NCBI GenBank assembly: GCA_963579025.1
Contig: CAUZFZ010000141.1
Span: 1-28,241 of the forward strand
Length of the DNA: 28,241 nucleotides
Source of the DNA: CAUZFZ01 sp963579025
GTDB lineage: Bacteria; Planctomycetota; Planctomycetia; Planctomycetales; Planctomycetaceae
Reading direction: 5' to 3'
The position numbers and the translations under genes are program-made. This document shows, piece after piece, positions 7,778 to 17,112 of the stretch. The stretch's first letter is position 1; each line of letters starts with the position of its first letter. The notes under the pieces are model-generated. The model was not told the DNA's origin and did not search any database. It saw nothing but the letters and a program-made list of their open reading frames with translations.

Positions 7778-10700
7778 GTGAGCGAAGCCGCCAGTCGCGA
7801 CGTCGTCCTCGGTCTGGCAGCCGTTCAGGCCCGGCTGATCTCGTGTGAAGCGCTCGCCGCCGCGATGCTTGAGCATAAGGCCAATCCCGATTTGTCCCTG
7901 GGCCGGATTCTCGTCACTGCGGGTCTGCTCTCGGAAGACAGCCACGAACTGCTTGAGTTGGAAGCGGACCGCATCGAGTGCGCCGTTGAGGCAGGAGACG
8001 TCCTGACCAACCCCGGATTCGATCTGTCTACGATTTCGCCCGACGATCAGCGGCTGTTTGACGCAGTGACTCTGTTCGAAATGGCGGCCTCCTTCGACGC
8101 GGTCACGTTGCCCGCACCGACCTCTGAGCCGGACGACTTCGAGGCCTTGACCCTGGCCCAGGTAGACGTTGGGGCCTTCAATCAGGCAACCTTACCGCAG
8201 ACGCCACCCGAGCCGCCCTCCGATGATTTCGACGCCCCAACGGAGGTCCCGGTCTCCGACACATCCGACGACTTTGATTCAGCGACTCTCGTACAGCCAG
8301 GCGTCTCGGGATCGCCGCCCGGCAGTGAGCCTCGCAATCAGCTGGCGCCGGATGCCGACCGGTTTCGCGTTCTGTTTCAGCACGCCGAGGGTGGTCTCGG
8401 TCGAGTGCTGGTGGCGATGGACACTCAATTGAACCGCCGGGTCGCGTTCAAGCAGATTCGACCGCAGTTCTCCCGCAATCGTGCTTCGCAGACGCGGTTT
8501 CTCGTGGAAGCGGAAGTGACCGGCCGGCTGGAACACCCCGGAATCGTGCCGGTTTATGCCCTCGGCAGGGCGGCTGACGGGAGTCCTTTTTACGCCATGC
8601 GTTTCATCCGCGGCGACAGTCTGCGGGCAGCGATTCGCAAGTTTCATAAATCCCGCGAGAATGGGCGACGCCGGCCACTGGCGATCGATCTGGAATTCCG
8701 CAATCTGCTGCATCGAATCGTCGATGTCTGTGACACGCTGGAATACGCGCACAGCCGAGGCGTTCTGCACCGTGATATCAAGCCCGAGAACATCATGCTC
8801 GGGCGATACGGGGAGACTCTGGTTGTCGACTGGGGGATCGTCCGGCTCTCGGACGAAGGAGACACCCCCGATGTGGACAAAGGTGATTCCCGACTCTATC
8901 ACAACGGCGTCTTCGCGAAAGACACTCAGCACACGCTGGAAGGCAGCGTTGTCGGAACGCCGGCGTACATGAGTCCCGAACAGGCGGCTGGAGACCTGCA
9001 GATTCTTAGTCCCGCGTCAGACGTCTACGGCGTCGGAGCGACGCTGTATGAATTGCTCACAGGCCGCGCGCCGATTCCCGGTGACGACACCAACATCCGT
9101 CTGACGGAACTGTTGAAACGCGTCAAGCAGGGCATATTCCGGCCGCCGCGCGAACTGAATCCGGATGTCCCGTCGGCCATGAACGCGATCTGTCTCAAGG
9201 CGATGGCCAGACCGATTGACCAGCGCTATCCCACTACGCGGTCGCTGGCCGATGATCTGGAAGCATGGCTGGCAGACGAACCTGTCCGTGCCTGGCGTGA
9301 ACCGACATTTCTTCGCCTGCGCCGCTGGGTGTCACGACACAGCATGTTCGTGTCCGGCCTGGGGACGGCAGCGGCGGTCGGACTGGTCACCTTTGTCATC
9401 GCTTTTATGCTGGCCAGGCAGGCTCGAACCGATGCGCTGCGAAACTTTCGCAACGCCCGCGCCACTGTCGACGCATCTCTGACAGGCATCAGCGAAGCCC
9501 TGTCCGACTTTCCGGAACTGCAGGAGGACCTGCTGCGGCAGGCGGCCGAGCAATATGAGGAATTGGCGCACGATCACAGTGACGATCCTGAGATTCAGAT
9601 CGAGACCGCTCGCGCACGCATCCGCCTCGGTCATGTGCGTCTGACCCTGAACGACGTTGAGGCGGCACGCAAAGAAGCCGCCTCGGCAGTGACGGCTCTG
9701 GAAGAATTGCGTGACGGGGTTGTGGCTGCCCGGTTGAGCAGGGATGTCAACCGGGAACTTGCTCGCGCGCGGTTGCTGTCGGCACTCGTTCAGCAAAGAG
9801 CCGGCGACCTGGATGCCGCACAGAGGCAGTTTTCGCAGGCGATCGAGCAGATCAATCAAATGATCGACAGGCCCGCCGCTCCATCGGACATCCTGCTACT
9901 TGGCGAAGCCCGTATTCGGTTTGCCGAGTTACTGCGGGAGACGGGCAAGGCAAAGGATGCGCACTCGTTGCTGGACCTCGCGCGCGAGGACGTTTCGCGC
10001 GACATGGACGACGAGAACAGTCAGCAGTTACAGCGATTGCGTGCCGTAATACTCAGCGGACTGGCGGACGTGCTGATCGATCTGGATTGGTCGGATGAGA
10101 CCACGGGCCAGACAAATGAAGCTGCGGAACGGGCGCGTGAGGCCATTCGAATCTGGACGGAACTGACTGCTCGGGCCGACAGCGAGGTCAAAGACTTCGA
10201 CGGGCTGGCCCGAGCACGCAATCTGCTGCTGGCAGCTTTGGATCCGATCGTTGAGGAACAGGCTCGATTCGATATCTGCTACCGACTGATTGATGATCTG
10301 AATCGGCTGATGGACAGACTGCCGAATTCACCACGGTTTCCGCGGATGCTGGCTTTGACCCGTACGAATCTCGCACAGATACTGAAGCAGCGCGGTCAGA
10401 ATCCTGAGGCCCTGGATCAGACCAGGGAGTCGCTGAGTCTTCTCAGCGATCTGCTGTTCCGTCGTTACGACCGTGACACACGGGCTGAATCCATCGCAGC
10501 TCGAACGATGCTGGCAAAGATCATCCTGGACCTGGGCGAAACCGAAGCGGCACTGATTGAGTTTGATGCAGCCGTCGAGAATTCGGCCTTGCTGGTGAAG
10601 GAATTCCCGGACGTCGTGCGCTACCGCGAAGACCAGGCTGTCCTGCACAGCAATCTCGGCCGCGCTCGCCACCGGGCGGGACAGACAGGACTTGCGCGTG

Positions 10701-11299
10701 AATCGTTCGAAACCGCACTCGCGGGTTTTAACGGACTGAGCCACAACGACGGCGAAGTCCCGGAGTGGCTACTTCAGGCCCAGGCCTCTACTTGGACGGG
10801 GCTGGGAGACCTCCTGCTCGAAACCGACTCCGAAGCAGCGACTGACGCGTACAAAGAGGCATTGCGTTTGGGGCAACTCAGCGCCCGGAGCACGGGCAAC
10901 CGGCTGCGGCTGGCCAGGTTCCTTTGTCACTGTCCTGTCAAGACTCTACGTGACCCGGGACGTGCCCTTCAGATTGCACGGAAGATTAACGCCGAGTCGC
11001 CCGAACTTGTGCCTGCGCTGTCAGTGAAGGGTGCCGCGCACGTGCGCCTGCTGAAGTGGGACCAGGCCATCGAGGCATTTGAAGACGCCAGGCTGAAACG
11101 AACGTGGCCGGTTCCGGATGTGGTAGACGAGTTTCTTCTGGCAATTGCCTGTTGGCAGCGTGATGGCAATGCTGGAGCGGATCGCAAAAGGGCCATCAAG
11201 TTGTTCGCACTGACCGCGAAACTGTTTCAGGATACGCAGTCCGGTCGCCGGGAATCGCGGTTGCTGTACGACGAAGCTCGGCGACTGATCGACCCCTGA
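7778..11299 (+). CDS. Membrane Ser/Thr protein kinase with long TPR-like C-terminal region
   Basis: The GTG at 7778 has GAGGA 5 bases upstream and is preferred to the GTG at 7757. The N-terminal 60 residues (DVVLGLAAVQARLI and following) match the helical head found on planctomycete kinases. Residues 94-171 hold six F-[DEN]-x-x-T repeats. The kinase domain spans about 190-480: Gly loop AEGGLGRV, Lys225 in VAFKQI, catalytic HRDIKPEN (Asp333), DWG in place of DFG (Asp351), MSPEQA. One membrane helix lies at about 525-546, followed by about 620 residues of TPR-like helical repeats, probably outside the cytoplasm, ending at the stop. The role is signalling: a sensor-like repeat domain joined to a cytoplasmic kinase. 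The ligand and targets are unknown. It precedes a broken TonB receptor gene on the same strand. Confidence 0.88.
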   Translation: MSEAASRDVVLGLAAVQARLISCEALAAAMLEHKANPDLSLGRILVTAGLLSEDSHELLELEADRIECAVEAGDVLTNPGFDLSTISPDDQRLFDAVTLFEMAASFDAVTLPAPTSEPDDFEALTLAQVDVGAFNQATLPQTPPEPPSDDFDAPTEVPVSDTSDDFDSATLVQPGVSGSPPGSEPRNQLAPDADRFRVLFQHAEGGLGRVLVAMDTQLNRRVAFKQIRPQFSRNRASQTRFLVEAEVTGRLEHPGIVPVYALGRAADGSPFYAMRFIRGDSLRAAIRKFHKSRENGRRRPLAIDLEFRNLLHRIVDVCDTLEYAHSRGVLHRDIKPENIMLGRYGETLVVDWGIVRLSDEGDTPDVDKGDSRLYHNGVFAKDTQHTLEGSVVGTPAYMSPEQAAGDLQILSPASDVYGVGATLYELLTGRAPIPGDDTNIRLTELLKRVKQGIFRPPRELNPDVPSAMNAICLKAMARPIDQRYPTTRSLADDLEAWLADEPVRAWREPTFLRLRRWVSRHSMFVSGLGTAAAVGLVTFVIAFMLARQARTDALRNFRNARATVDASLTGISEALSDFPELQEDLLRQAAEQYEELAHDHSDDPEIQIETARARIRLGHVRLTLNDVEAARKEAASAVTALEELRDGVVAARLSRDVNRELARARLLSALVQQRAGDLDAAQRQFSQAIEQINQMIDRPAAPSDILLLGEARIRFAELLRETGKAKDAHSLLDLAREDVSRDMDDENSQQLQRLRAVILSGLADVLIDLDWSDETTGQTNEAAERAREAIRIWTELTARADSEVKDFDGLARARNLLLAALDPIVEEQARFDICYRLIDDLNRLMDRLPNSPRFPRMLALTRTNLAQILKQRGQNPEALDQTRESLSLLSDLLFRRYDRDTRAESIAARTMLAKIILDLGETEAALIEFDAAVENSALLVKEFPDVVRYREDQAVLHSNLGRARHRAGQTGLARESFETALAGFNGLSHNDGEVPEWLLQAQASTWTGLGDLLLETDSEAATDAYKEALRLGQLSARSTGNRLRLARFLCHCPVKTLRDPGRALQIARKINAESPELVPALSVKGAAHVRLLKWDQAIEAFEDARLKRTWPVPDVVDEFLLAIACWQRDGNAGADRKRAIKLFALTAKLFQDTQSGRRESRLLYDEARRLIDP

Positions 11300-11452
11300 C
11301 CCGTGTTAATCCTGGTCGACTGCACAAAGTTTTTGGAATGCTCCGGTTATTCGGGTCAGAGTGGTCGGGTCGTCTTACAGTGAGACGCTGTACAGGTCCG
11401 AAGACAAACACAGGTGATCACATCCTGTTTCTGTCAATTTCGGACTGTAGTG

Positions 11453-14081
11453 ATGTTGTGTGGGCCAATCATACGCATCCTCGCTGCGGCCGCTCTGGTG
11501 GCTGCGCTCGTTGTGACCGGAAGTCCGCGGCCGTTGCTTCGCGCGCAGACACGATTCCGGGATCGGCAGCAGTTTCAGCAGCCGCGACTCCGGCCAGGCT
11601 ACAGCCCCCTGCCGCAACTGGCTCCTGTTTCACAACGGCCCACCGACCTGGCCACTGGCCACCGGAATTCACATCAGGTACGGCCCATCCCTGTTTCTGC
11701 GCCACGCGATCAACCGGAGATCGAACAGACGCAGTTTTAGGGCGCCCGACCACGCACGGCCCGCCCGGGCTCAAGTCCCCTGTCCCGGCCTGGTGTGGGC
11801 GATCGGACCCGGCGGTCGCGGGACCAGGCTCTTTCCAGTCGGAGACGTACGGGAACGACTGTCGCGGGTCGTCTCAGTCGCAGGCCGTCGACGGATCGAA
11901 TCTCCGGCCGTGAAGCCGCATTCCGGGCGACGACTGATACCGGCAGTCTGCTGGGCCGCTCGGCTAGCGCCAGCAATATTGCAACGCAGCAGCGCAGTCC
12001 AATCATCAACGACCCGCGCGTTCGCGGGACGCGCACCGGTCAACTCAAGGCGTCGGGTTCGTACTGGGTTCCGGCTCGCGTGGACCTGGACACGATGCTC
12101 AGTAAGCTGGACTCACGGGTGATTGACGAAGTAGTCGTGATCAAAGGGCCGTACAGCTCGCTGTATGGTCCAGGTTTGAGCTTTATCGATGTCAGCATGA
12201 AACCATCCCCCCGCTCGGATAAGGGATTCGATTCCGGCGGTTCTTCCAGCCTCGAATACAAAACGAACGGCGAACAGTGGTACGGCCGCCAGGGATTCTG
12301 GGCTGCGGGCACGGATTCCGGCGCAGCCGTCAGCTATGGGCATCGAACGGGCAATGATTACACCATCGGCGGCGGCAGCGAAACGATTCCGTCCAGTTAC
12401 GAATCCCGCGACTTCAACGTGGCCGTCGGCGTCGATCTCGACGAGCACCAGTCGGTCGAGTTCAACTACATCCGCCTGGACCAGAGCGGTGTCGAACTCG
12501 CCGGACAGATCTTTGACATTGATGTGCTGGAAACAGACGGTTTCGATGTCAGTTACGAGAGCCTCGGGTCCGAATTCTACGACAGAGCATTCGTCGAGAC
12601 GTGGTACAACCAGACTCGCTTCCGCGGTCTTTCCAACTCAGTCAAGGCGAACCGCTTCACTCCACTGTTCAACAGAGCCGCGACTGCAGCCACAACGCGC
12701 GTCAACTCTTCGTCTGCGGGGTATCGGTCTGGATTCCAATGGGACGGGGCGGACGCATCTCTGATCCTGGGGACTGATCTGCGATCTGAAAAACAGAGCC
12801 TCGACGAACTCGTTACTGCCCGACGTGACACCAGCATTGTCTCTTTCTCGCCGATTCCCAAGTCGGCCCAGGTAAATCCTGGGCTGTTTCTGGAAATCAC
12901 GTCCGGCGACGACTCTGCGACATCCTGGACTGGTGGCGTCCGTGTTGATTGGGTGGACACGAATCTGCTCGACTCCGGGGCAACGGCCGTTGGGACTTCC
13001 GACCAGCCACAGTCATTGAGCACTTTGCTGCTGCCACCAGATGGCGGTGAACTTGATCCTGATTATTTGCTGTGGTCGGCGTATGCGACTATGGAGACCG
13101 ACCTTGGTTGCGGCGTCGCCGGTTTCGTCTCGACAGGATTCGGACAGCGGCCTCCAACACTGACCGAGTTGTATTCCGCTGAAACGTTTCTGTTTCTGGT
13201 TCAGAGCGGTCTCACGGCATTGCGCGGGAATCCGGGGCTGAAACCGTCGCGTGCATGGCAGATCGATTTCGGACTTAATACGGAGCAGCCGGCTTACCGT
13301 GGCAGTGCCACAGGATTCTTCTCCCTGATTCAGGATTACATCACTTTCGACTCGGAGGAGATTTTTGTACGGGAGATGGACCTGCCCGACCCGGTCTTCG
13401 GAGATCCCGGAAACGGAAACCGACTCGAGTTTCAGAACGTGCTTCGATCGCGCAACACGGATCTGGCCGCGATCGGAGGAGTCGAATTGGACGGCGAGTT
13501 TGACATCAAACCGTGGCTGACTGGATTTGGCACACTTTCCTGCACTCACGGAACAGACCTGAGACGCAACGGCGAGAACCGGTCTTTGACCACCAGCATT
13601 GTCAGTGATAGTTCTTCAATTACTCCCAATGACTTAACCAATCTCTTGAACAGACCAGTTAATCCTGCCCCGCTGTTGGCGAATCTGGGCGGTCTTATTG
13701 CGGCCAACCCGGTCGGAGAGACGGCGACGAGTGTCGAGCACGAACCGTTGCCGGCGATCAGTCCATTGGACACCCGGCTTGGGCTTCGCTGTCACGAACC
13801 GTCGCCCGATCCGCGGTACAGCATTGAACTCTCAACCCGGGTGGTCGCCGCGCAGGGGGCGTGTTGCTCGTTCGCTGTTCGAAACGCGGACATCGGGATT
13901 CACAACGTGGGATTTGAGAGCGTTCTGGCAGCCAACGGAGTCGCTGCAGCTCGTCGCCGGTGTCGAGAATCTGACCGACAAGAGTTACCGCGAACATCTC
14001 GACTTCCGCGATTTCCTGGCCGGGACGGAAGTCCGCCGTCCTGGACGGAGTTTCTACTCGTCTGTCGAACTGCGGTACTGA
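11453..14081 (+). pseudogene. TonB-dependent receptor, broken by a stop and frameshift(s)
   Basis: ATG at 11453 opens a signal peptide (LAAAALVAALVV) and a Pro/Gln-rich stretch that ends at an in-frame TAG (11738-11740). The plug and barrel continue in the same frame from about 11920: ATTDTGSLL, ATQQRSPIINDPRVRG, DLDTMLSKLDSRVIDEVVVI, GPYSSLYGPG. Between 11741 and 11910 the middle frame, not this one, has the more gene-like codon pattern (SFQSETYGND, SSQSQAVDGSN), pointing to two compensating shifts. At the end, a GGGGG run (13855-13859) throws the frame out. With four Gs the chain would read AAQGRVARSLFETRTSGFTT, then ENLTDKSYREHLDFRDF and SFYSSVELRY, a normal barrel end with terminal aromatic residue (stop 14079-14081). 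The longest open part is 11795-14143. Either decayed or indel errors in the sequence. Receptor for import of siderophores or oligomers across the outer membrane when intact. Confidence 0.8.
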
Positions 14082-14100
14082 CGTTGACGATTTTGGGCGG

Positions 14101-14366
14101 CCACTGGCAATGTCTTCTTACGCGGTCATCGTATCCGTATTGAAATCTCCAGCAGCTACTTCCCGTATTACCTGCGAAATCCCAATACGGACAACGCAAA
14201 CATCGGCCTCGCTCGAGAATTCCAGGCCGCGAACCAGACAGTCTTTCACGACGCCGAGCGGCCGTCCCATGTTCTTCTGCCGGTAATTCCCAGCCGGCGA
14301 GGAAACGGCACGCCACGGTCTCGAAGAAGCAATGATCGAGCCCACCGACAAAGGCCGATGCCATGA
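14101..14366 (+). pseudogene. 3' remnant of a second S15/CocE hydrolase (paralogue of 4254-7583)
   Basis: From CCACTGGCAA at 14101 the sequence aligns without gaps to 7312 onward of the M23/S15 gene (constant offset 6789) up to about 14343. The encoded peptide TGNVFLRGHRIRIEISSSYF continues through NPNTDNANIGLAREFQ and DAERPSHVLLPVIPS and ends at its own TGA (14364-14366). Differences over the first 55 codons are mostly at third positions and almost all silent. The homology starts abruptly, 19 bases behind the corrected end of the TonB receptor, and nothing of the remaining roughly 1000 codons is present here. This is the tail of a deleted paralogue, not a live gene. Confidence 0.88.
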
Positions 14367-14473
14367 CTGCAAAGAGAAAGGCACTGCGGAAAGAGCCCGG
14401 AAGCCGTAGTCGTACCTCGAATCTGTCCTACTCCAATGAATGACTCATCCCGATTCTGCTGGGTTCGCTTATT

Positions 14474-14749
14474 TTGGGTGCGGTCGTTTTGGGCATCGCC
14501 TGGACGTTCCGGCGATCTCGCCAGATGCTGGAAGAGTGGGCCGTTTCCTGCGACCTCGAACTGGTGTCGGCGGATTTCTGCTGGTTTCGCCGCGGTCCGT
14601 TGTTCTGGACGACATCAAAGAACCAGACGGTCTATCGCATCAACGTCATCGACGAACACGGTGTCAGGCAGAGCGGCTGGGCTCGCTGCGGGAGTTTCTG
14701 GTGGGGGCTCTTCACGAATACTGTCGAAGTGCGGTGGGACGAACTCTGA
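14474..14749 (+). CDS. Small single-pass membrane protein of unknown function
   Basis: About 91 residues from the TTG at 14474: a hydrophobic N-terminus (LGAVVLGIAWTF), a basic FRRSRQ, then a soluble domain of about 70 residues rich in Trp (FRRGPLFWTT, TVYRINVID, SGWARCGSFWWGL, EVRWDEL). The hydrophobic helix actually extends upstream in this frame (LIPILLGSLIL, from 14444) directly behind a TGA. Two ATGs in the other frames lie just ahead (14436, 14440), so the true start may be lost to a one-base shift or annotated as TTG. No ribosome site is clear. I do not recognise a named family. It converges on the DUF4345-like gene with 8 bases between the stops. Confidence 0.6.
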   Translation: MGAVVLGIAWTFRRSRQMLEEWAVSCDLELVSADFCWFRRGPLFWTTSKNQTVYRINVIDEHGVRQSGWARCGSFWWGLFTNTVEVRWDEL

Positions 14750-14757
14750 GATCGAAT

Positions 14758-15216
14758 TCAGGTCGTCTCCGCTTCTCGGTTGCGAGTCCAGAGAAACCAC
14801 ATGACATACGTGCCGATCAGGATGATCCACTCGCCGGCCGCCAGTGAATAAGTCGTCGCGCCGATGTCTGTGAACTTCAGAAAACTGGCCGTGCGAAAAA
14901 CGACAAGACAGCTGTGAACGAGGCAGCACAGGCGCAGCGCGAATTCCGTGTCGGACGGTCGCCGCAGAGGCCAGAGAAACGCGATCCCCAGTGCGAGTTC
15001 CAGTCCTCCGTAGACGACGAAGAATTCTGACTGGCCTGAACCCGGAGCCAGAGTGAAGCCGACAGCGCTGGCGGTTTGATCGGGGGCGACTGAGCACCAG
15101 ATTGCCAGGCCAACATAGGTCAGTCCGACAATGGCGAGAAATCCTCGAACGACCGGGTGACTTCGTCTCGCTGCGTCGCTCACGACATCTCCAGGATTTC
15201 CAGGCGGCTGACTCAC
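14758..15216 (-). CDS. DUF4345-like four-helix membrane protein
   Basis: 152 residues with about four membrane helices: FLAIVGLTYVGLAIW, then FFVVYGGLELALGIAFLW, LRLCCLVHSCLVVF and WIILIGTYVMWFLW. The YGGLELALG motif behind the first helix is what DUF4345 proteins carry. The GTG start at 15216 has AGGA about 9 bases upstream on the minus strand. The function of the family is not known; it is usually a small inner-membrane protein. It stands alone on this strand between plus-strand genes. Confidence 0.72.
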   Translation of the reverse strand: MSQPPGNPGDVVSDAARRSHPVVRGFLAIVGLTYVGLAIWCSVAPDQTASAVGFTLAPGSGQSEFFVVYGGLELALGIAFLWPLRRPSDTEFALRLCCLVHSCLVVFRTASFLKFTDIGATTYSLAAGEWIILIGTYVMWFLWTRNREAETT

Positions 15217-15728
15217 GACCGTTTTCCTGCCTCAACAATACTGATCTCACTGCTGATTGGAACGCCCCCGCAACGGCACACCATCACGACGAATTAGAAC
15301 AACGAAAAACCGACGCTCACTGGCATCTGTTGACGATGGACAATCGTCGAAACCGTCGCGAGGAATCGCAGGCTTCGTCAAAGTCGGGCCGAAGCGACGG
15401 CGAGGCGAACGAGGCTCAACAGGGAATGTCATAAGAAGTCGCGGGATACACCACGTCAGTGGCCGACGTTCCTCGTGATGCAGCTGAAAATCGCTACTTC
15501 CTGGTCGCCTTACGTGCGTTGAGACGGGAATCCAGGTTTGTTGCGACACAGGACGCCGCGATTGTGGAGAATTCACTCGGTTGCGCTTCTTGCTGGTATC
15601 GGGAACTTATTCGGGGCACGTTTCTTACGCGAGTCGTCGGTGACACCGGAAGTTAGCGGTTCGTTGCGGAGACTGAACCGGACACGTTCCAATCCGGTCC
15701 GCAGTCCGAAACACGCCTGGAGATTGTC
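15217..15728. other. Intergenic region ahead of the aminotransferase
   Basis: About 510 bases between divergent genes. Short frames on both strands overlap one another and have no domains or ribosome sites. A small hairpin (GACGAT/ATCGTC with a 5-base loop) sits at 15332-15348. The last bases contain GGAG (15719-15722), the ribosome site of the aminotransferase. Promoters for both flanking genes must lie here, but I cannot point to convincing boxes. Confidence 0.5.
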
Positions 15729-17072
15729 ATGTCCCGCTCACACGCTGACCTGCTCGCCGCCGACCGTGCGCATCTGATCCATCCGCTGCATAACCCGATG
15801 CTGCACGAAACCGCTCACATCTGGACGCGAGGCGAAGGGGCTCTGCTCTTCGACGCCGAGAGGCACGAATTCATCGACGTGCTCTCCGGACTGTGGAACG
15901 TGGTCGCCGGGCACGGCCAGCGGGCATTGATCGAGGCCGCCAGTCGCCAGGCGGAACAGCTCTCGTACTGTTCGCTGTATTCGGGCAGTTCGAATGTCCC
16001 CGCGATCGAACTGGCCGAGAGGCTGGCGGGGATGACGTATCCCTCGATCAATCGCTTTTTCTTCACGAGTGGCGGCGGCGAGTCCATTGAATCCTGCCTG
16101 AAAACCGCCCGGTACTACTGGTACACGAAGGGCCAGACGGACAAGGTCAAGACGATCTGTCGGAGCTGGGCCTATCATGGAACAACGATTGGCGCGACAA
16201 GCGCGACGGGGATGCAGAATTACTGGCCCATGTTCGAGCCGCGTTTGCCGGGCTTCGTCCACATTCCCTCGCCCTATCCGTACCGGTACGAAACACCGTC
16301 GGGAGTCAGTCCCGGTATCGCGATGGCCAATGAACTGGAGCAGGCCATTTTGCGGGAAGGCCCCGAGACCGTTTCGATGTTTCTGGCCGAGCCCGTGCAC
16401 GGATCTGCGGGCGTCATCATTCCGCCGGACGATTACTTTCCCCGTATCCGCGAAATCTGTGACCAGTACAACGTGCTGCTGGGCATGGATGAGATCGTGA
16501 CTGGCTTCGGCCGCACAGGCCGCTGGTTCGGCCTCGAGCACTGGGGCATCGAACCGGACATCATGACGTTCGCCAAAGCAATCACGTCCGGGTACTTCCC
16601 ATTGGGCGGAATCGGCCTGAACGACGAAATCGCGGAAACACTCGACACGGGCAAGCAGCCGTGGATGCACTCATTCACGTATAGCGGCCACCCTGTAGGC
16701 TGTGCTGTCGCGCTAGCGAACCTTGATCTGCTCGAACGTGATAGATTCCCGGTGGTGGCTGTCGAGAAAGGTGGCTACCTGCTGACGCGTCTGCGCGAGC
16801 AACTCGGCTCACACCCGCACGTCGGAGAAATCCGCGGCATCGGCCTGATGGCGGCCGTCGAGTTCGTCAAAGACCGCGACACTCGCGAAGAATTCCCCGC
16901 GTCGGATCAGGTTGGTCATCGAGTTCACGTCGCCTCCCAGAAGCGAGGCTTGTTCACACGGCTGCGCGGCGATAACTACTGCATCGCCCCGCCGTACGTG
17001 ATCACGCGGGAGCAGATTGATCAGATCGTCGACCGTCTGACGGAATCGATCGTCGAAGTTCTGGGTCAGTAA
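15729..17072 (+). CDS. Class III (omega) PLP-dependent aminotransferase
   Basis: 447 residues, the usual family length, with GGAG 6 bases before ATG. Class III landmarks are in order: HETAHIWTRGEG and LSGLWNVVAGHG near the N-terminus (substrate loop), FFFTSGGGESIES, WAYHGTTIGA (PLP stacking), MDEIVTGFGRTGRWFG with Asp254, MTFAKAITSGYFPLGG with the Schiff-base Lys283, and SFTYSGHPVGCAVA. These enzymes move an amino group from an omega-amine or beta-amino acid to pyruvate or a similar acceptor; the substrate cannot be read from the sequence. Cytosolic. It lies 40 bases ahead of proB on the same strand, so the two may be cotranscribed, though a pyrimidine-rich tract sits between them. Confidence 0.9.
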   Translation: MSRSHADLLAADRAHLIHPLHNPMLHETAHIWTRGEGALLFDAERHEFIDVLSGLWNVVAGHGQRALIEAASRQAEQLSYCSLYSGSSNVPAIELAERLAGMTYPSINRFFFTSGGGESIESCLKTARYYWYTKGQTDKVKTICRSWAYHGTTIGATSATGMQNYWPMFEPRLPGFVHIPSPYPYRYETPSGVSPGIAMANELEQAILREGPETVSMFLAEPVHGSAGVIIPPDDYFPRIREICDQYNVLLGMDEIVTGFGRTGRWFGLEHWGIEPDIMTFAKAITSGYFPLGGIGLNDEIAETLDTGKQPWMHSFTYSGHPVGCAVALANLDLLERDRFPVVAVEKGGYLLTRLREQLGSHPHVGEIRGIGLMAAVEFVKDRDTREEFPASDQVGHRVHVASQKRGLFTRLRGDNYCIAPPYVITREQIDQIVDRLTESIVEVLGQ

Positions 17073-17078
17073 CGTCGG

Positions 17079-17112
17079 TTCCCTCATCCCTGTTCTCTAT
17101 TCCCTACTTCCC
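17079..17112. repeat. Pyrimidine-rich tract between aminotransferase and proB
   Basis: The 34 bases before the proB ATG are almost all C and T, with the unit TTCCCT or a close variant recurring about five times (TTCCCTCATCCCTGTTC, then TCTATTCCCTACTTCCC). It occupies the place where a ribosome site should be, so proB has no visible Shine-Dalgarno sequence. Confidence 0.55.

Noticed and set aside
13900..14364. Minus-strand frame of 154 residues over the S15/CocE remnant
   Set aside because: The plus strand aligns base by base with the live gene at 7312, so the minus frame is a shadow.
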